Assembly: GCF_002163835.1 (NCBI RefSeq)
Contig: NZ_CP019331.1
Location: 2,765,001 to 2,829,000, forward strand
Direction: 5' to 3'
Source: Polaribacter sp. SA4-10
Lineage (GTDB): Bacteria > Bacteroidota > Bacteroidia > Flavobacteriales > Flavobacteriaceae
DNA: 64,000 nucleotides
Shown: one piece after another, positions 1 to 9,020 of the stretch
Layout: each line of letters begins with the position of its first letter
Position numbering within the stretch: position 1 is the stretch's first letter
The notes under the pieces: generated by a model
Seen by the model: the letters and a program-made list of their open reading frames with translations, nothing else
What the model was told of the DNA's origin: nothing
Databases searched by the model: none
Made by a program: the position numbers and the translations under genes

Positions 1-460
1 TGCGATTTTATACATCATTAAAATAGCTGTATTTTTTTAAAGAAATATTTCAAGTTGTTTTGCACCTATTTAGAAATATAGTGCAAACAGTTTTGCTTAA
101 ATTAATTAAATATATATATTTAAGAAAAATTGAGCAATTTGTCAATTCAATCTAAGTACTGATTAGCCTCAAATTGCTTTTGGTTCTCATACGATAGTTC
201 ATGAAATATTTAAAGTTTATTAATTTTAAAATAGGAAATAGTATTTTACTAATCGAACGAATTGGTTAGATGCTTGTCTTGAAAAATGGACAAAATTAAA
301 CTAAAATACAAGGTTTTAACCCTGTTTTTATTGAAGGTTTGTATGAAGTGAATAAACTAAGATATAAATAACAATTTAGTGATTGTTGTTTTATTGAAAA
401 TGAAAAAAGCAGTTAAAATTAACAAAACAGAGATAAAATAAAGCACAATAAATTAGTTTT
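1..460. other. Intergenic region upstream of the carbohydrate locus
   Basis: I see no gene here. The only structure that stands out is a 7-bp inverted repeat, TTTGCAC (59-65) and GTGCAAA (81-87), separated by 15 bases. It is not followed by a T-tract, so it could be an operator rather than a terminator. I found no clear TAnnTTTG box close to the gene at 461. Confidence 0.3.
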
Positions 461-1510
461 ATGACAGACATATCTACTAGAAAAGAACAAAACCCTTTAT
501 TAGCTCCCAAAGATTTAAAGCCAAGCAATGAAAACATGATAATTGAATGTTTATTGAATCCTGGAGTGTTTGAATTTAATGGAAAAATAGGTTTATTAGT
601 AAGGGTTGCGGAAAGAACAATTCAAAAACAAGGCATTGTATCAGTGCCTATTTACAATAGTGTTGGAGAAGTTGAAATTCTTGATTTTAATAGAGAGGAT
701 CCAAAATTAGATTCCTCAGATGCTAGAGTTATTAATTATGATGGAACAGACTATTTAACAACCATTTCTCATTTAAGATTGCTTTTTAGTAATGATGGAA
801 TCAGTTTTGAAGAATCAGAGGAATATCCTTCTATTTTTGGCGAAGGAGAATATGAGTCTTTTGGAATAGAAGATTGTAGAGTTTCTAAAATAGATAGTAC
901 CTACCATCTTACCTATACAATGGTTTCTTCTAACGGAGTTGGGGTAGGATTAAGGACAACCAAAGATTGGAGGAATTTTGAAAAAAAAGGAATGATTTTT
1001 AGTCCTCATAATAAAGATTGCGCCATTTTTGAAGAAAAAATCAATGGACTATTTTATGCCTTACACAGACCTAGCAGTCCTGAATTAGGTGGTAACTATA
1101 TATGGCTAGCAGAATCTCCTGACGGTGTTCATTGGGGAAATCATAAATGTATTGCTAAAACACGGATAGGAAAGTTTGATAGTAAACGTCTAGGAGCGGG
1201 AGCAGCACCAATTAAGACAGCAAAAGGGTGGTTAGAAATTTACCATGGTGCAACAGCAGAAAACAGATATTGTTTAGGAGCTATCTTATTAGATTTAAAG
1301 GATCCTTCAAAAGTAATTGCAAGATCAGAAGAGCCTATTATGGAGCCCATTGCAGCATATGAACAAACTGGCTTTTTTGGAAATGTAGTTTTTACGAATG
1401 GCCACTATGTAGATGGAGATATAATACATCTGTATTACGGAGCATCGGATGAATTTGTTTGTTCTGCAAACTTTTCAATTAATGAAATTTTAAAAACACT
1501 AGAACAATAA
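461..1510 (+). CDS. GH130 family beta-mannoside phosphorylase-like protein
   Basis: The 349-residue protein has the features of glycoside hydrolase family 130. These enzymes are usually phosphorylases that release mannose 1-phosphate from beta-mannosides, such as mannosyl-glucose, mannobiose or mannosyl-GlcNAc. The five-bladed propeller pattern is visible as repeated hydrophobic-D/N-G turns. The family signature appears as GIEDCR (usually GIEDPR), carrying the conserved acidic residue, and the phosphate-site region appears as RLGAGAAPI and IYHGA. There is no signal peptide, so it is cytosolic. Its stop overlaps the start of the MFS gene by one base (TAATG), which indicates translational coupling. 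The permease may therefore import its disaccharide substrate. Family assignment is confident; the exact substrate cannot be read from the sequence. Confidence 0.85.
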   Translation: MTDISTRKEQNPLLAPKDLKPSNENMIIECLLNPGVFEFNGKIGLLVRVAERTIQKQGIVSVPIYNSVGEVEILDFNREDPKLDSSDARVINYDGTDYLTTISHLRLLFSNDGISFEESEEYPSIFGEGEYESFGIEDCRVSKIDSTYHLTYTMVSSNGVGVGLRTTKDWRNFEKKGMIFSPHNKDCAIFEEKINGLFYALHRPSSPELGGNYIWLAESPDGVHWGNHKCIAKTRIGKFDSKRLGAGAAPIKTAKGWLEIYHGATAENRYCLGAILLDLKDPSKVIARSEEPIMEPIAAYEQTGFFGNVVFTNGHYVDGDIIHLYYGASDEFVCSANFSINEILKTLEQ

Positions 1511-2766
1511 TGGTAAAATTAGCAGGAGTAGGGTTAAAAGATTTTACAAGAAGTGCGAAAATATTGATACTTACAAATACAATTTATGCCTTTGTATTGC
1601 CCGTCATAGATATATTTGTAGCGTCTTATATTATGAGAAATTCAAATGACCCTTCAAAAGTTATTTTATACCAATTGGCTATTTATACAGGTATTCCTAT
1701 TACTTTTTTTATAAATGGATATTTATTGAACAAGATTAATATCAAAAAATTATTCTCATTAGGAATGATACTAAGTGGAGTTTCTATGGTGTTTATGATG
1801 TCTTTAGATGAAATTAATTATACAGGAATAGCAGTTGCTGGTTTAATTATGGGAATGTCTTTTGGCTTATATTGGGCAAATAGAGACTATTTGGTGCTGG
1901 CTACAACTAAAGATAAGACACGAAATTTTTATTATGGCTTAGAAACATTTTTGTATACAATAATTGCATCTATTGTTCCTGTAATGATTGGGTGGTTTTT
2001 AATGAGTGGAAATGAAGGTGAAGGTAAAATTGCAAATGATGGTGTAAATGCAGCCTATAAAGTGATTACAATGATTGTTTTTGGTATCACAATTTTAGCT
2101 TCTATTGTATTTCATTTTGGGAAGTATGAAAAACCCAAGAGTGAGAAATTTTTATATTTCACGTTTCATAAACTTTGGAAAAAGATGCTACAATTGGCTG
2201 TTTTAAAAGGGTTGGCCCAAGGGTTTATTGTTACAGCACCAGCAATGTTGATGATGAAATTTTTTAATTCTGAAGGTGCATTAGGTTCAGCAATATCTAT
2301 TGGTGCTGTAATAGCAGCAGTAATTATGCTTATTCTAGGTAAAATATCTAAACCAAAGCACCGATTAACAATATTCTCTGTAGGGTTAATTTGTTTTTTC
2401 TTAGCATCCTTTTTTAACGGTTTGCTGTTTAACACAACAGGTGTTATTATATTCATGTTTTTGTTATTGATAGCAAGACCAGTGCTTGATATTGCTTACT
2501 TTCCTATTCAATTAAAAGTGATAGATTTACTCTCATCAATAGAAAATAGAAATGAATTTTCATATATTTTAAATCATGAAGTAGGGTTGTTTATTGGTCG
2601 TTTTTTAGGAGCAGGAACTTTTTTGGTTATCGCTTTTTATATAAATACAGATGTTGCTTTGAGATATGCTTTATTAATTATTGGAGTGCTCCAATTACTT
2701 TCAATACCTATTGCAAAACAATTATTAAAACAACAAGATACACTTGAAAATGAACATAAAAAATAA
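1510..2766 (+). CDS. MFS family sugar permease
   Basis: This 418-residue protein has about 12 hydrophobic segments in a six-plus-six arrangement with a central polar loop near residues 200-220, typical of the major facilitator superfamily. A motif like GMSFGLYWANRD lies after the fourth segment. It is coupled to the upstream GH130 gene by a one-base overlap and is followed directly by a lipoprotein gene. This suggests inner-membrane uptake of the oligosaccharide that the GH130 enzyme cleaves. Substrate and direction are inferred only from context. Confidence 0.8.
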   Translation: MVKLAGVGLKDFTRSAKILILTNTIYAFVLPVIDIFVASYIMRNSNDPSKVILYQLAIYTGIPITFFINGYLLNKINIKKLFSLGMILSGVSMVFMMSLDEINYTGIAVAGLIMGMSFGLYWANRDYLVLATTKDKTRNFYYGLETFLYTIIASIVPVMIGWFLMSGNEGEGKIANDGVNAAYKVITMIVFGITILASIVFHFGKYEKPKSEKFLYFTFHKLWKKMLQLAVLKGLAQGFIVTAPAMLMMKFFNSEGALGSAISIGAVIAAVIMLILGKISKPKHRLTIFSVGLICFFLASFFNGLLFNTTGVIIFMFLLLIARPVLDIAYFPIQLKVIDLLSSIENRNEFSYILNHEVGLFIGRFLGAGTFLVIAFYINTDVALRYALLIIGVLQLLSIPIAKQLLKQQDTLENEHKK

Positions 2767-4498
2767 AATGAAAAGAATTGTTTTTGCAGTTAGTTATAGC
2801 TTATTTCTAGCGGCATGTAGTCCTTCTAAATTTGACATAGCATCACCAGTTCAGCAAGAATCAATTCACAGAGTTGAAGAAATGCCAAATTTACCACAAC
2901 CATTTAAAATATTGGATTTCAATGAAATTGCAAAGAATTATGATAAGTTGGTGTATGATCCGAATCAAACAGGTGAGTATTGGCCATTAATTTGGAAAGA
3001 TAATTCTCGTAAAAACTTTGACCAAGAAACGTTTGGTATCTATACAGCTATGGGTGATGTTAGGCAAGGAAATGAACATTATGAAGGTATTTTTCATGAG
3101 TCTTTGGCAAGTATTGGCTCTGTTTTAGGCGGTAGTTTAGTAGGTATTAATAAATCCAATCAAAATGGTGAAAACTATGTTGGAATGCTGAAAAACTATT
3201 TCAATTCAGAAACGAAATGGAATATTATGATGAATAATACCAGTCCGGAAGTTGCGCAATTAGGAGGAGGTTATGCAAGAGATTGGTGGTATGATGTATA
3301 CCCAAATGTTATGTTATATGCCGTAGCAGATTTTTATCCAGAAGAAAAAGGCTATGAACCAATACTTCGTTCAGTAGCAGATAAATTTTATGAAGCGGAT
3401 GCTGTATTAGACGGAAATTATGACTATTCGTTTTTTAATTATGCAACTATGAAGCCTACAAAAAATTGGATTTGTGCGCAAGAAGATGTTGCTGCAGGTC
3501 ATGCGTATGTTTTATATTCAGCGTATCAAAAATTTCAGGATCCTAGATATTTAGAAGGTGCAAAATCTTCTTTGGAAGCACTTCTAAATCAAAAGGAGAA
3601 TCGGTTTTATGAAATATTAATGCCATTTGGAGCTTATGTTGCAGCAAGAATGAATGCCGAACAAGGCACTAATTATGATTTTTCAAAAATATTAGATTGG
3701 ACTTTTGACGGTTCTTCTGTCTGTAGAGAAGGTTGGGGAGTGCTAGTTGATAATTGGAACGGTTATGATGTTTCTGGTATAGTAGGAAGTACAGTTCATA
3801 ATGGAGGGTTTGGATTCTTAATGAATACGTTTGATACCATGTGGCCATTGGTACCTATGGTTCGTTACGATCAACGATATGCAAATTCTATTGGAAAATG
3901 GATGTTAAATGCAGCCAATGCATCTCGATTATTTTATCCAAATGAAATTCCTGATGAACACCAAACAATTCCTGAAGAAAAAGTACATACTAAAGGTGTA
4001 ATTGCTTATGAAGCACTTATAAAAAAAGCACATTATGAGCAATATGAACACCTTGAAGCTCCGGTGGCAATTGGAGATGGAATGCACTGGAATAAAGACA
4101 ATCCAAAAGTATCTCAATTTAGTGTTTACGGCAGCGGACATGTTGGAATTGCAGGTGCCATTATTTCTAAAACCAATGTAGAGAATATTCTTCAGTTAGA
4201 TTTATTAGCAACAGATTTTTATAAAGAGAAAGCCTATCCTTCTTACTTATATTACAATCCAAACCCAGAAGTAAAGGAAGTAATTATTTCAACAGGAGAG
4301 CAAGAACTAATGATTTACGATGCCATGCAAAGAGCATTTATAGCAAAAAATATAACTGGCAGTTTTACTTTTAAAGTTGATAAGGAAAATTCATCTTTAC
4401 TGGTTTTAGTGCCTCAAGATGCTGAAATTTTAGAAAAAGATGGAAAATTGTATGCCAATGATACTGTTATTGATTTTAGATATTCCAAAGTAAATTAA
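2750..4498 (+). CDS. Glycosidase-like lipoprotein, family not recognised
   Basis: This protein of about 580 residues begins with a lipoprotein signal ending in the lipobox LAAC, followed by SPSKFD, so it should be anchored in a membrane of the envelope. The mature part is rich in aromatic residues and in helix pairs with Trp/Asp/Tyr clusters (GGGYARDWWYD, EYWPLIW, REGWGVLVDNWNGYD), as in alpha/alpha-toroid (six-hairpin) glycosidases. I cannot name a family or a catalytic pair. The start at 2750 overlaps the end of the MFS gene; an ATG at 2768 would give a shorter but equally good lipoprotein signal. Position in the GH130-MFS-GH13 cluster suggests a role in glycan breakdown in the periplasm or at the cell surface. 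Confidence 0.65.
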   Translation: MNIKNKMKRIVFAVSYSLFLAACSPSKFDIASPVQQESIHRVEEMPNLPQPFKILDFNEIAKNYDKLVYDPNQTGEYWPLIWKDNSRKNFDQETFGIYTAMGDVRQGNEHYEGIFHESLASIGSVLGGSLVGINKSNQNGENYVGMLKNYFNSETKWNIMMNNTSPEVAQLGGGYARDWWYDVYPNVMLYAVADFYPEEKGYEPILRSVADKFYEADAVLDGNYDYSFFNYATMKPTKNWICAQEDVAAGHAYVLYSAYQKFQDPRYLEGAKSSLEALLNQKENRFYEILMPFGAYVAARMNAEQGTNYDFSKILDWTFDGSSVCREGWGVLVDNWNGYDVSGIVGSTVHNGGFGFLMNTFDTMWPLVPMVRYDQRYANSIGKWMLNAANASRLFYPNEIPDEHQTIPEEKVHTKGVIAYEALIKKAHYEQYEHLEAPVAIGDGMHWNKDNPKVSQFSVYGSGHVGIAGAIISKTNVENILQLDLLATDFYKEKAYPSYLYYNPNPEVKEVIISTGEQELMIYDAMQRAFIAKNITGSFTFKVDKENSSLLVLVPQDAEILEKDGKLYANDTVIDFRYSKVN

Positions 4499-4548
4499 AA
4501 AAGTTGATAGTAATAATAGTTCTCTCATATCATTTTTAAATTGAATAG

Positions 4549-6192
4549 ATGCGTTACCTAAAATCGATTATCATATTAGTAGTAGTAACATCAATAATGT
4601 ATTCTTGTACAGATAAAGTAAAAATCGCTACTGAAAAAACTTGGTGGAAAGAGACTGTTTTCTATGAAATTTATATGCCCAGTTATAAAGATAGTGATGG
4701 TGATGGTTTCAGTGATTTTAAAGGGGTAACTTCAAAATTAGATTATATTGAAAACTTAGGAATTAAAGGTATTTGGTTAACTCCTTTTCTTAAATCGCCA
4801 AAAGTAGATAATGGATACGATGTTGCTGATTATTATAAAGTTGATCCAATGTATGGCTCATTAGAAGATTTTAAATTGTTCTTAAATGAAGCACATAAAA
4901 AAGATATAAAAATAATTATGGATTTAGTGGTAAATCATACTTCTACTGAATCAAAATGGTTTCAAGAGTCTAAAAAATCAAAGGATAATCCTTACCGGGA
5001 TTATTATATTTGGAATGATAAACCCAACAATTGGGAATCATTTTTTGGTGGATCCGCTTGGGAATTAGACAGTACTACTAACCAATATTATTACCACCAG
5101 TTTGATGTTAAAATGGCCAACCTTAATTGGGGAAACCCAAAAGTTGTTGAAGAAATTCAGGATGTTTTAAGGTTTTGGTTAGACTTGGGTGTTGATGGAT
5201 TTAGACTAGATGTCATTAATTTTTTAACTACTGAAGGTGTAACTTTAGACAATCCAACAAATAAAAAAGGAGAACAAGAACATCTAAATGACATCAATCA
5301 GAAAGGTGTTAAAGACGCCATGAAAATAATACGGGAAACTGTAAATGAATTTGACAATCGCTTTATTGTTGGTGAAATAGGAAGTGATAAAATTGAGGTT
5401 TTAAAGCAATACCAAGGAACGGAATTATTAGATGTAGTTTTTAATTTTAATTTTGGGAGTATTCCTGAGTTTTCAGCACAACGTATTTTTGATGAACTTC
5501 AGAGTATGGAAAAAAGCATGACCAATTACCCAACGTTATTTTTTGGAAGTCATGATATGCCTCGTTTAATAAGTAGATTGGCAAAAAACAACACTAAAAG
5601 AGCAGAATCATTGGCGGCATTAATGCTTTTAGCAAAGGGTATTCCATTTATTTATTATGGAGAGGAAATTGGAATGGAAAACATTGAAGCCAACTCAATT
5701 GATGAAATGATGGATATTCAAGGTCGTACAAAGTTTCATTTAGCCTTAGATAATGGAAGGTCTAAAGAAGAGGCGCTTGAAATTGGAAATAAGCATAATA
5801 GAGATAAATCTAGAAGTCCGATGCAATGGAATACTGAAAAATATTCAGGTTTTTCTGCTACAAAACCCTGGATTAAAGTAAATTCAAACTATGAACATAT
5901 AAATGTTGATAGTCTGACTAAAAACGAAAAGTCAATGTTGAATAGCTATAAAATATTGATTTCTTTACGGAATTCTGAACCAGTTTTTCAATATGGTAAG
6001 TATGAGGAATTAACCTTTTTAAACAATTGCATCTCTTTTATTAGAGAGTATCAAGGAGATAAAGTTAAATGTTACTTTAACTTTAGTGAATCTGCAATAA
6101 AAGTTGACTTAGACTCAAAGGGAAAAGTAGTACTTGGAGAAACAACGATTCAACCAAATAATTACTTAATAGTAAAAATAACCAATAAGTAG
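4549..6192 (+). CDS. GH13 alpha-amylase family lipoprotein
   Basis: A 547-residue glycoside hydrolase family 13 enzyme with an N-terminal lipoprotein signal (MRYLKS...YSC-TD). The conserved GH13 regions are visible in order: DLVVNHTS (region I), DGFRLDV with the nucleophile Asp (region II), FIVGEIG with the acid/base Glu (region III) and FFGSHDMPRL with the transition-state Asp (region IV). A GDGFSDFKGVTSKLDYI stretch near the N terminus resembles oligo-1,6-glucosidase or alpha-glucosidase subfamilies, which act on short alpha-glucosides. The short C-terminal beta domain is present. It lies 50 bp after the glycosidase-like lipoprotein and probably shares its transcript. A hairpin terminator follows. 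Confidence 0.88.
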   Translation: MRYLKSIIILVVVTSIMYSCTDKVKIATEKTWWKETVFYEIYMPSYKDSDGDGFSDFKGVTSKLDYIENLGIKGIWLTPFLKSPKVDNGYDVADYYKVDPMYGSLEDFKLFLNEAHKKDIKIIMDLVVNHTSTESKWFQESKKSKDNPYRDYYIWNDKPNNWESFFGGSAWELDSTTNQYYYHQFDVKMANLNWGNPKVVEEIQDVLRFWLDLGVDGFRLDVINFLTTEGVTLDNPTNKKGEQEHLNDINQKGVKDAMKIIRETVNEFDNRFIVGEIGSDKIEVLKQYQGTELLDVVFNFNFGSIPEFSAQRIFDELQSMEKSMTNYPTLFFGSHDMPRLISRLAKNNTKRAESLAALMLLAKGIPFIYYGEEIGMENIEANSIDEMMDIQGRTKFHLALDNGRSKEEALEIGNKHNRDKSRSPMQWNTEKYSGFSATKPWIKVNSNYEHINVDSLTKNEKSMLNSYKILISLRNSEPVFQYGKYEELTFLNNCISFIREYQGDKVKCYFNFSESAIKVDLDSKGKVVLGETTIQPNNYLIVKITNK

Positions 6193-6221
6193 TAGGTTAA
6201 ACACAGAAAATATGCAATTAT

Positions 6222-6256
6222 AAAAAAGCATATGATTTGAGATGCTTTTTGTGTTT
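6222..6256 (+). terminator. Intrinsic terminator after the GH13 gene
   Basis: Arms of about 9-10 bp (6222-6231 and 6242-6250, reading AAAAAGCAT and ATGCTTTTT) close a ~10-nt loop and end in a T-rich tract. It lies about 30 bases after the GH13 stop codon. Confidence 0.65.
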
Positions 6257-6457
6257 TACAAATGTTTTAAAGACTATTTAAGGGCTCAAGTATCAATTCA
6301 AAAAATATCAAGAGATTATAATTAGACATAAATACTAGGCTTTTTTATTTATTAAAAGTTAAATAAAAGCATAAAACTTGCTTGTAAGGAGTAATTTTAA
6401 GCCAAGTATCTTAAAAAGATAAAAAGGATTGTTAACTTGCATCTCAAACTATTCTAA

Positions 6458-7657
6458 TTGTATTTAAAAAAATATAGCAAAGAAATATCCTTATTACTAC
6501 TGCTTTTGGTATGTGTGTTTTTTTTCATAACAAAGACAACAGCATCTAAGGATGTCTTGTTAGTAACAAAAGAACCTATATTATTGCCGTTAAAAGAGGA
6601 ACCTCCCATTTTAATAGAACGCTATTCTGAAAAAGTTACAAAAAATGTAAGCCACAAATTAGATTTATTATTAAAACGTATTAACAAGAGGCATGATTTT
6701 AATGGGGCAATATTAGTAGCGAAGAATGAAAAAATCTTGTATAGTAACCAAATAGGAATTGCAGATTTTAAAAAGAAAATTCCCCTAAATAAAGAATCAG
6801 TATTTCAATTAGCTTCTGTTAGTAAGCAGTTTACTGCAGCAGCCATTATGCTTTTGAATGAACAGAATAAAGTTAAGCTTACAGACACTGTAAACGCTTA
6901 TTTTCCATGTTTTCCATTTAAGAATGTTACGATTAAGAATCTTTTAAATCATACGTCAGGATTGCCAAAATATTTTTGGGTAGCAGAGCATAAATGGTTA
7001 AAGAAAAAGCCCCCTACAAACAGTGAAATGATGGAGTTTTTAGAATCAAGTAATGTGCAGCGATACTTTAAACCAGGCCGTAATTTTGATTATTCTAATA
7101 CAGGCTATTTTGTATTGGCTTCTATTGTTGAAAAAGTTTCAGGTACTTCTTTTAGCTCTTTTTTAAAAAGTAATATTTTTGAACCGCTACAAATGAAACA
7201 GTCATATGTGTACAGTTTTGAAAATGATAGTATTAAAGAAGACCAATTAATTGGATACCGATTGTATAGAGGATGGAGACATTTAAAAATACGCGGTACT
7301 GTAAATGACGCGATTGTTGGCGATAAAAATGTGTATACTACTGCAGAAGATTTGTATAAATGGACCCATGGATTAAGTACAGGAAAACTATTATCGAAAG
7401 AATCATTAGCACTGATGTATTCAAAAGGAGAAACAGTTTATGGTAGAAAAGTACCCTATGGCCTCGGTTTTAGAATTGGTAGTAAGCGAGAAAAAAGCAT
7501 CTATCATTATGGAAAATGGAACGGTTTTAGTACAGGACTCACAAAATATTTGGAAGATGATTTGGTCGTTATCGTTTTAGAACATACCAGTTATAACGCT
7601 ATGAGATCACTTACTAAAAAAATAAGAAAAATTGTTTCTGAAAATTTTGTCATCTAA
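6458..7657 (+). CDS. Serine hydrolase of the class C beta-lactamase family
   Basis: A 399-residue protein with one N-terminal membrane segment (about residues 10-24) that could be a signal anchor. The beta-lactamase/DD-peptidase fold signatures are present: the nucleophile motif S120-V-S-K123, the YSN triad element in FDYSNTGY, and HYGKWNG in place of KTG. This class includes DD-carboxypeptidases, esterases and D-aminopeptidases; the substrate is unknown. The only start that includes the membrane segment is TTG at 6458, because no ATG precedes the catalytic domain. It stands alone, with - strand genes following. Confidence 0.75.
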   Translation: MYLKKYSKEISLLLLLLVCVFFFITKTTASKDVLLVTKEPILLPLKEEPPILIERYSEKVTKNVSHKLDLLLKRINKRHDFNGAILVAKNEKILYSNQIGIADFKKKIPLNKESVFQLASVSKQFTAAAIMLLNEQNKVKLTDTVNAYFPCFPFKNVTIKNLLNHTSGLPKYFWVAEHKWLKKKPPTNSEMMEFLESSNVQRYFKPGRNFDYSNTGYFVLASIVEKVSGTSFSSFLKSNIFEPLQMKQSYVYSFENDSIKEDQLIGYRLYRGWRHLKIRGTVNDAIVGDKNVYTTAEDLYKWTHGLSTGKLLSKESLALMYSKGETVYGRKVPYGLGFRIGSKREKSIYHYGKWNGFSTGLTKYLEDDLVVIVLEHTSYNAMRSLTKKIRKIVSENFVI

Positions 7658-7728
7658 TTTCTTAAGTACACTTAGAGATTGATGTTTTTTTTCTTCTTTA
7701 GAGCTCCAAATATTTTCTTTTTTTTTAA

Positions 7729-8151
7729 TTAAATAGATATCAGAAGATGAAAAATGAATAATAAAGACCATAAAAAAGTTCGAATCCAATTCAAGCGAAC
7801 TAAACGGCTTAGCAATTCTTTGGTAACCTCACCATTGGTGATTTTTAAGTGAATGGGAGCAAAGCTTAAAAAAGTAAAAACCCAGAGAAATAGCACAATA
7901 ACCAATACAGATAGTGATTGGAAACTGAAATTCAGAAAAAGATCTGTAGTGGCTACTATTAGCTGACAAAGCATTAAAGGAACTACAAGCACTGCAATAC
8001 CTGTTGTATATTTTTGATGCCATCTTGTTAAGTTTTCAGGTCTGTAATACACAAAACTCGGATAAATAATAAGTTGTACCATCCAAATAAGTACAACCAA
8101 TCCAACATCAACTAAAAGGGAAATTTGTAGGATAATTTGTGAATAGTCCAA
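7729..8151 (-). CDS. Small four-helix membrane protein of unknown function
   Basis: A 140-residue protein with about four hydrophobic segments (roughly residues 6-30, 48-70, 80-100 and 122-139). The first loop has a PSFVYYRPENLTRWHQKYT stretch. I do not recognise a family with a known role. It lies six bases after the DUF2237 gene on the same strand, so the two are probably co-transcribed. The composition and clear membrane topology argue for a real gene. Confidence 0.6.
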   Translation of the reverse strand: MDYSQIILQISLLVDVGLVVLIWMVQLIIYPSFVYYRPENLTRWHQKYTTGIAVLVVPLMLCQLIVATTDLFLNFSFQSLSVLVIVLFLWVFTFLSFAPIHLKITNGEVTKELLSRLVRLNWIRTFLWSLLFIFHLLISI

Positions 8152-8157
8152 TGTTAA

Positions 8158-8523
8158 TTACTTTTTAATGAAAGCGTATTTTTGAAGAACGGACAAACTT
8201 GTGTATTGTAACGATTTTATATGTGTAGCTTCTAGCCTAATAAAAGGTGCTTTTCCAACTTTTTCAGCTTGTAACCACCTAGAAATACACAAACACCATT
8301 GATCTCCAGCTTGTAGCCCGGGGAAATTCCAGTGCGGAATAGGCGTCATTAAATCATTTCCTTTAGAAGCAGAATAATCTAAAAAATCTTGAGTAACCAC
8401 TGCACAAACGGTATGTGTACCAACATCTTGAGAAACTGTTCTGCAAAAACCATCTCTAAAATAACCAGTGGCAGGTTCAGTACAGCAACTTTCTAGGGGT
8501 TTGTTAAATACGTTTAATTCCAA
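8158..8523 (-). CDS. DUF2237 family protein
   Basis: A 121-residue cytosolic protein that matches the DUF2237 family as I know it. It starts with NVFNKPLESCC, followed by PATGYFRDGFCRT, a THTVCAVVT segment, GNDLMTP, and a C-terminal WCLCISRW motif. The family is widespread in bacteria and has no established biochemical function; the conserved Cys and aromatic residues are all here. It is probably first in a two-gene operon with the membrane protein downstream. Confidence 0.8.
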   Translation of the reverse strand: MELNVFNKPLESCCTEPATGYFRDGFCRTVSQDVGTHTVCAVVTQDFLDYSASKGNDLMTPIPHWNFPGLQAGDQWCLCISRWLQAEKVGKAPFIRLEATHIKSLQYTSLSVLQKYAFIKK

Positions 8524-8821
8524 TTTATTCGCTTTTTAAATTTAAGAATATAAAGATACAAAAACTAACTCTCTAAGACTCCACTGCTCCAAACTCATTC
8601 TTCATGGATTTCTAAATATCTTTGGTGCTATTCAGTCGCTAAGAAAGATTTAAGGCAAATCATATCTACTTTAAAGTTGCTGTCAATTGATGCTCTAAAA
8701 ATGTTTTCTTTAAATATTATTGCATTTATTTAAATATAATCTAACGTAAATTAAATTTTAATGAATATAATTAACTCATTTTGAGAATTCCGTAAAAATT
8801 TATAAACTTTTTTAATAATAT

Positions 8822-8851
8822 TTGTATATCTGAATATAATCTTTAGATTTG
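8822..8851 (+). promoter_or_regulatory. Promoter of the aromatic amino acid operon
   Basis: TTG at 8822-8824 and TAGATTTG at 8844-8851, spaced by 19 bases, match the Bacteroidota -33/-7 promoter consensus (TTG-N19-TAnnTTTG). Transcription should begin near 8857, about 20 bases before the leader peptide ATG at 8877. Confidence 0.75.
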
Positions 8852-8876
8852 TTCTTTCAACCATTAGATAACAAAA

Positions 8877-8957
8877 ATGTTAAACAACCATTTTACTCAT
8901 TTCTATTTATACTTTTATTTTTACAATAAAAGAAGAGGCGCTGTATCATGTTGTTAA
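8877..8957 (+). CDS. Phe/Tyr-rich attenuator leader peptide of the pheA operon
   Basis: A 26-codon reading frame starts at ATG 8877 and stops at TAA 8955-8957. Eight of the eleven residues at positions 6-16 are Phe or Tyr (FTHFYLYFYFY): Phe at 6, 9, 13 and 15, Tyr at 10, 12, 14 and 16. It is followed by a basic NKRRG segment. The frame sits between a good promoter and an intrinsic terminator placed just before pheA, whose operon makes phenylalanine and tyrosine. This is the classic architecture of transcription attenuation by ribosome stalling at scarce charged tRNAs. The peptide itself probably has no other role. The layout is seen directly; the mechanism is inferred. Confidence 0.85.
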   Translation: MLNNHFTHFYLYFYFYNKRRGAVSCC

Positions 8958-8975
8958 GAAACATTCACATAATAT

Positions 8976-9008
8976 AAAGTCTCGAATTTAATTCGAGACT
9001 TTTTTTTT
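8976..9008 (+). terminator. Attenuator terminator in front of pheA
   Basis: A near-perfect 12-13 bp inverted repeat (8976-8988 with 8990-9002, core AGTCTCGAA/TTCGAGACT) is followed by an unbroken T-run to 9008. It lies 18 bases after the leader peptide stop and 12 bases before the pheA ATG, so in this place it can only control entry into the operon. I could find only a weak competing pairing (GAGGC 8935-8939 with GTCTC 8979-8983, one G-U pair), so the antiterminator is not resolved. Confidence 0.85.
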
Positions 9009-9020
9009 GATTTTAATTAA

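Noticed and set aside
286..351. 21-codon reading frame upstream of the GH130 gene
   Set aside because: Composition is ordinary AT-rich sequence with no codon pattern, promoter or terminator around it, unlike the leader peptide at 8877.
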